Source: Micrasema longulum
Taxonomy: Eukaryota; Arthropoda; Insecta; Trichoptera; Brachycentridae
Assembly: GCA_022494885.1 (NCBI GenBank)
Contig: JAGVSM010002965.1
Coordinates: 124,001-188,000 of the forward strand
Length of the DNA: 64,000 nucleotides
Direction: 5' to 3'
Shown here: positions 56,401-62,400 of the stretch, piece by piece
Numbering within the stretch: the stretch's first letter is position 1
How the letters are laid out: every line of letters starts with the position of its first letter
The notes under the pieces: generated by a model
The model's database searches: none
Told to the model about the DNA's origin: nothing
Seen by the model: the letters and a program-made list of their open reading frames with translations, nothing else
Position numbers and translations under genes: made by a program

Positions 56401-59400
56401 CAGAGCTATGATTTTTTAATGTTTAGTAATTTTGAAATTAACCCGCACGTGACGTCACAAGTTCTCCTCGGTGAGTTCTGCAGATCGGTGAATTGACTTT
56501 CCGTTAACTGAAAATCTATCACAATATCATTGGTTGATTTTGGTGAACCAGTGACGTCGTTCAAAGTAGTTCGTTTTTATTTAAATCATTTTTTTTCATA
56601 CATTTTCAAAAAACATCGCCCTACAAAAAAAATATATCCAATTTTCCGTAGCCCTGAACTTCTTCACTATCCAACTTTTACTCCTATTTTTTGTGAATTC
56701 AATTAAATGGACATAATACAAATAAACGGTCATATTAGTTTCGACAATACTGTCATTTACTCAATACTCAAATTTGCTTTTTTTTATAATTTATCTTTCC
56801 TACAATAAGATTATTTTTAAAAAAGTATGAGGTTAAAAATAATTAAAAAAATAACTTCGAAAAAATTCAGACCTTGGTAATTGCTAGGACATTTTATTTT
56901 ATTTGGGAAATCAACAGTTCTACAAACTTATTTACAGTAAACAAACAGATATAGTGTATAAACTCAGAACTAATAACAGATTTCCACAAAGTATACAAAG
57001 TTAGTAAAGAAAATATATTACATATTAAATAAATACATAAAAGTTTATACAAACAAAAATGTTATTTTCATGTACTCGTAAATATTTTTCAACGATTAAT
57101 TTTTTTTTTTTAAAGAACAGTAAGTTATTGTAAATTGGGTGGGATTAAGACAAGGATGCTTGAAGAGAGGATAAAGAGGGGAAGGGAGATGTACATATTT
57201 ATTATTTTAATGTCTACTTAGTTACATAATGCATTTTTAGGGTAAATTTTAAATCTGACAGAGTGATGTTTGTGTAATCTTTATCTTTAAATTTTGTATT
57301 GTACACTGAAAAAGTCCTACAAAAAAAAGCATTTTTAACACACTATGTTTTACTTATTGGTACATGAAACAGGTGGTACCGTCTACAAATCCTGGCTGGC
57401 ACATGTATTGTTATTAAACTAAGTAGTTCTGTACAGTCAACTATTCCAGTCATAATTTTGTAAAGCAGTAGTTGGTCCGCACACACTCTGCGGTATTGTA
57501 GAGAAGTGATTCCATGGAAGGTGGAGGCAGTGAGAGTTAATACATAAGAAATACCGGTTTTGTATTTTAGGTACTTCATAAATTTGTTTTGAATATTTTC
57601 TATTCTTGTTATATATATGGCATATTGGGGATTCCATATCTGAGATGCGTATTCCAAATGGTTTCTGACAAACGTATGACATAATAAAATAAGGGCCTTT
57701 GGATTATTTTATGAAATAAATATTTCATCAAGGTTTGAGAGTATATGGATAGTGGAGATAGGTAGAAGTAAAATGGATTCTCATTTGACCAAACCAATCT
57801 TTAAATATCTGCTCCACTATGTTTCCTTATTAAATGTAAAGTTTATGTTTAAAAAAAATATAGGCCTTTATAATATAAATAGTATTAAGGTAAATGTATA
57901 GATAAAAAAATAAATATATGTACATGCTGTACAGTGTAATAAACTAAAAAATAAGATATAAGGAACAGACTTTTACATTACATTTTTACTTTTTTTTTTT
58001 GCACCACAACAGGCCAGGAGGCCTAATTACAGTGGTGAATTACATCACAGAGCACCCAGGCTTGAGAAAAATCACATTTTGTTTTTTGTGTTCTCGCCGG
58101 GAATCGAACCCGCAACCTTTCGTGCGTGAGTCAAGCGTCTTGACCACTACACCACGGAGGCCGCGACTTATTCGAGCGATAGCATCTCTTTATCTGGAGA
58201 GTTCAGCGTGTGTAAGAGTCAATTGAGGATTACAGTAAAACAGGGATGTGTGGTGTTACCATGGTTGTTTAATCTATACATGGACAACTGAATGAAAAAG
58301 ATATAATATATGGGTATTAGAGGTAAAATTGATCATTTTGTACGAAACACGTAAGGGTGGACATATTGCCTTAAGGAATTTTTTTCCTTTCTACATAAAC
58401 TGTCCAGTTTGAGAGAATGACAAGTACATGGACATATTTTAACAAAATTTTATAACTTTAAATAACAATTTAAAATAAATATTAACTGAAAAATTTAGAC
58501 TTATAATTGTACATATAAATTAAAAACAAAAATTAACTAAAGAATTTACACCATACTATGAAGAAAGAAGGGGAGAGGTGATAGAATAGAAACAACTTAA
58601 ACTTTTAGATGGTGACATTTGAATCTTGATTCAAATGTAAATAAAGAAGTCTCTAACATGAGTGGGTAGATTATTCCACAATCGATCAGCTACAACAGTG
58701 AAAAAGGAGACAAGAAAATTAGAGCTTTAAAGGGGTATTAAAAGGGTTCTCTCGTTACTAGAGTGAAGAGCTAGTCCATGTTGTGATAGAGGTTGGAAGA
58801 GCTCTCTCAGATAAACCGGCGAAGTGAGATTATTCAAAATATTGTGAAGAAGTGATAGAATTTGAATGTTTCTTCTATGTTTGATACTGATCCAGTGTAG
58901 TTGCGTGCGGTTATGTGGTCAAATTTGCGAAGATTAAAGATATAACATATACAAAGCTGTTTATTGTACGCCGATGATGCAGTTTTTTTAGCAAGCAGCA
59001 AAGAGGATTCGCAACAAATAGTCTTTAGAATAAATGATGTATGATGTATGCTTGAGCAAATTAGTGATGATGGAAAGCGGAAGTGAGGTCATGTAAACGT
59101 AAACAACGAATGTCTTGAAGAAGTAGAAGAATTTGTGTATCTGGTAAAAGGGAAGTGTAAAAGAATTGTGTATTTTTTTATTTCATTAAATTTTTAATTA
59201 TAATTAAAATTCCTTCATTTAATTTGTTTGTTGATTACAGAAATCTTAACCTCACATATGATATAGTGGAGAATGAAACAATTGTTGGAACTCTGCAAAC
59301 GGATGCCAAAACATACAATGTCAATGGAAAAATAACTGGAATAAATCCCAAAGAGGTAATAAATAACAAAATCAATTATTACTACTACTACCATCACGCC

Positions 59401-62400
59401 ATTTCCCCGTAAGGGTAGGCAGAGAGAATAAACCGCCACACACGTCTATCCTGGCATACATTCCAAGCTTCTTCCACATTCGTACATCTTGTCATGTATG
59501 CCCGTCGGTTCTATCTACTTTTGACATGACCAGACTTAAGGTTTTGTTTTATCTGATCATGCCACGTCTTTCTTGGTCGTCTTCATCTCACGTTACCATT
59601 CATTTTTGCCATATACTCTTGTTTTACCATTCTTTCATCGTTCATTTGTTCTACGTGACCAAACCATCTCAGATACCTTTTCTTAATCTTATCAATTATA
59701 CTTGATTCAGATTTACATTCTCACCTGATATCATCATTCATAACCCTGTCATACATTGATTTTTCCACACATTCATCTAAGAGATCGCATTTCTACCGCG
59801 TTCACTCGGCGTTCATCCTTCCTCTGCTAGTTCCATGTTTCAATTACATACATAAGTTTTGAGACTAAAACTCCGTTGTGCACTGCCAGCTTAGCTTCGA
59901 TTGACATATTTTTATTAGCAATTATTGTGCTTAGTGCTCCGTTCATTTTGCTGTCCGCATTCACTCTCCTTTCAACATTTTTTTCTACTCTTCCATCCCT
60001 TAATAACATGCTTCTCAGATACACAAATTCTTCTTCTTGTTCAAGACATTCCTTGTATACATTTATTATGCAGTCGGTAACCTCACTTCCCCTTTTAAAT
60101 ACCATCACTTTTGACTTACTTTCATTCATTGCCAATTCGCTCTAATTTTGTTAAATAAAGCAATTATCAATTGCAATTCAAGTCTCTAACGTTTAATAAA
60201 TTTGTTTGCAATTAATTTCAGCTTGTCGCAACCTTGAAACCTGTTGGAGGAGGAGAGACATATTCAGTGCGAATAAAGACATCGGATGCTGCTGGAAAGT
60301 TTGGTCTAACAGCGTCTCTCATCGGAGCCATTCAGTTTACTCTTCACTTGAATTGGCAAATAGGCAAGATGTACAACGAATTCTCTGCAAAGGTATCAGT
60401 ATTGAATATTTCAAAAGAACTCTAGAAAAATCATGAAAAAAAAAAAAAAAACATAGGATATATAAATATAAAGAGAAAATAATAAAACATTCATACTAAT
60501 TAAAATTTGATGCAGTTTTTACACTTGTTCAGAAAATTTCTTTAGATTTACTATTTATTAATAGATATATTAGTTTTTAAAGAAGAGGCAATTTGGGTTT
60601 GGTTCTTCTGAGGCATCGCAGCACGTGTCCAAGCCAGGTCCACCGCCGCATCTTCAAGGCGCTCGTTATAGGAGGCTCATGCGTCCGTTCTCGGACTTCA
60701 AAAATAAATTCATAGATAAAATCGAACCACCTTATATCTTTTATTCTTCTCAAGCACTTACTCTCAAAACTCAGAAGTTTGGTGTTTTGAGCTTTGGTAA
60801 GGTGCCAAGATTCGCACCCATATAGGAGTACTGGCATAATACAAGAGTTGAACAATCGGCATTCCGTTTTGACCGAGTATAGACTAGAGTCGCGCCATCC
60901 TGGAGGGCCGTCAATGACGCTCTTTAGACTTTATTTGGCGGAATCAAGTGGCGCTGGATTGACGTGGGAAGAAGCAAAAATGCTGGCTGGCGATAGGGTC
61001 TCATGGAGACAACTGGTGATGTCCGCATGCTCCACTTAGGAGCGCATGTGGAAAAGAAGAAGATATTGGTTTAAATAGTTTTTGATTCATTGGGGAGATT
61101 ATTGTAATTTTTGACACCTTTGAAAGACAAAGTTATTTTAACCATGACTTGTGAGGAATTCGGGAATTTTAATATTATTTTAGTATCTGCGTTCATATTC
61201 ATCTCCAATTCTTTTATTTTTTCTTCTTTATAAATTTGTGTAATGGAATTTATTTTAAAATATTGTCTACTGTATGAACTTTAAATAATTTTCATAGATT
61301 TTCTTACTTTAAAAAAGTTGAAAACAAAAAATTATATTTCCCCATTGCTTGAAGTCATTAATTATAATGTTAATAACAGTGCGCCATAATTTTAAGTCGT
61401 TTCATTCGAGTTCATTTTACAAGCTGTATATTTAAAAAATAAATTTTGCATTATCCACACCGAGTTTTTAATATTGCTTTTTAGATCGACTCATCAAACC
61501 AGCACATCAAAGAGATATTTGTAAAAAGTAGCATCAAGATGACGGAAGACAAAAGAGTTATTATAAATATTCTTTCCAATACTCCACTTCAAAATCTTAA
61601 AACTGTGGCCATCGACGCTGATGTTGAGTAAGACTCTAATCTTCAATCATTTGATAATATATTTTTTAACTAGTTAAGAAAGAAAAAAATGTATTTAAGC
61701 AATTATTTATTGTTTCCCGTTCTCTTCATAATATGGAGTGCATAGAATTATAATAGTCAAAAAACCGCGTATGCGCATCAAACTGAAGCCGACTAATAAC
61801 TAACGACTACTCATAAATTAGGAGTTTGACTTTTTTTTTTATTGAAATAAACGGCACTTAGTACCTTTTACATATTAGTTACAAAAACATTTAAATATAC
61901 ATACATGTAAACATAATCATAAGATACAATACTTGAGTTTGTCCAAATGTAGACAAAAGACTGGATTTCACCCCCTCGGGAGTCATTAAGATTAACAAAT
62001 TACAACAGGGATGGAGAATACCTTAGAAAGGGAATATGGAAGTCTAGGCATTTACAGGGCTTATGACCGGTCGTTGGCTGGTTTAAGTGGCCATTTTACA
62101 CACTGTGTAACATTCACCATTTTGATTATATTTGAACATCCACATTTCTTCATTTCTTCTAAAGAAAGTAATACAGAGCATTTAAAACAATATTATTAAT
62201 TAATAAATTAAGAAAGTCTAAAAAAGATAAACTATATAAAATAATAAAATATTACCAGTTATAGAATTATCGATAAAAAAAGATAATTTAGTATTAGAAA
62301 TACTTTGCACCAGTAAAAAAAAACTAAGAAAACAATTTTTAATAACATTAAACGATATAAAATAAAAAAATACATGGATTATTATTTAAAACTAATACTT

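Noticed and set aside
58090..58165. tRNA gene candidate on the minus strand
   Set aside because: The A and B boxes are good, but the 5' and 3' ends are not complementary and a SINE body plus A-run follows.
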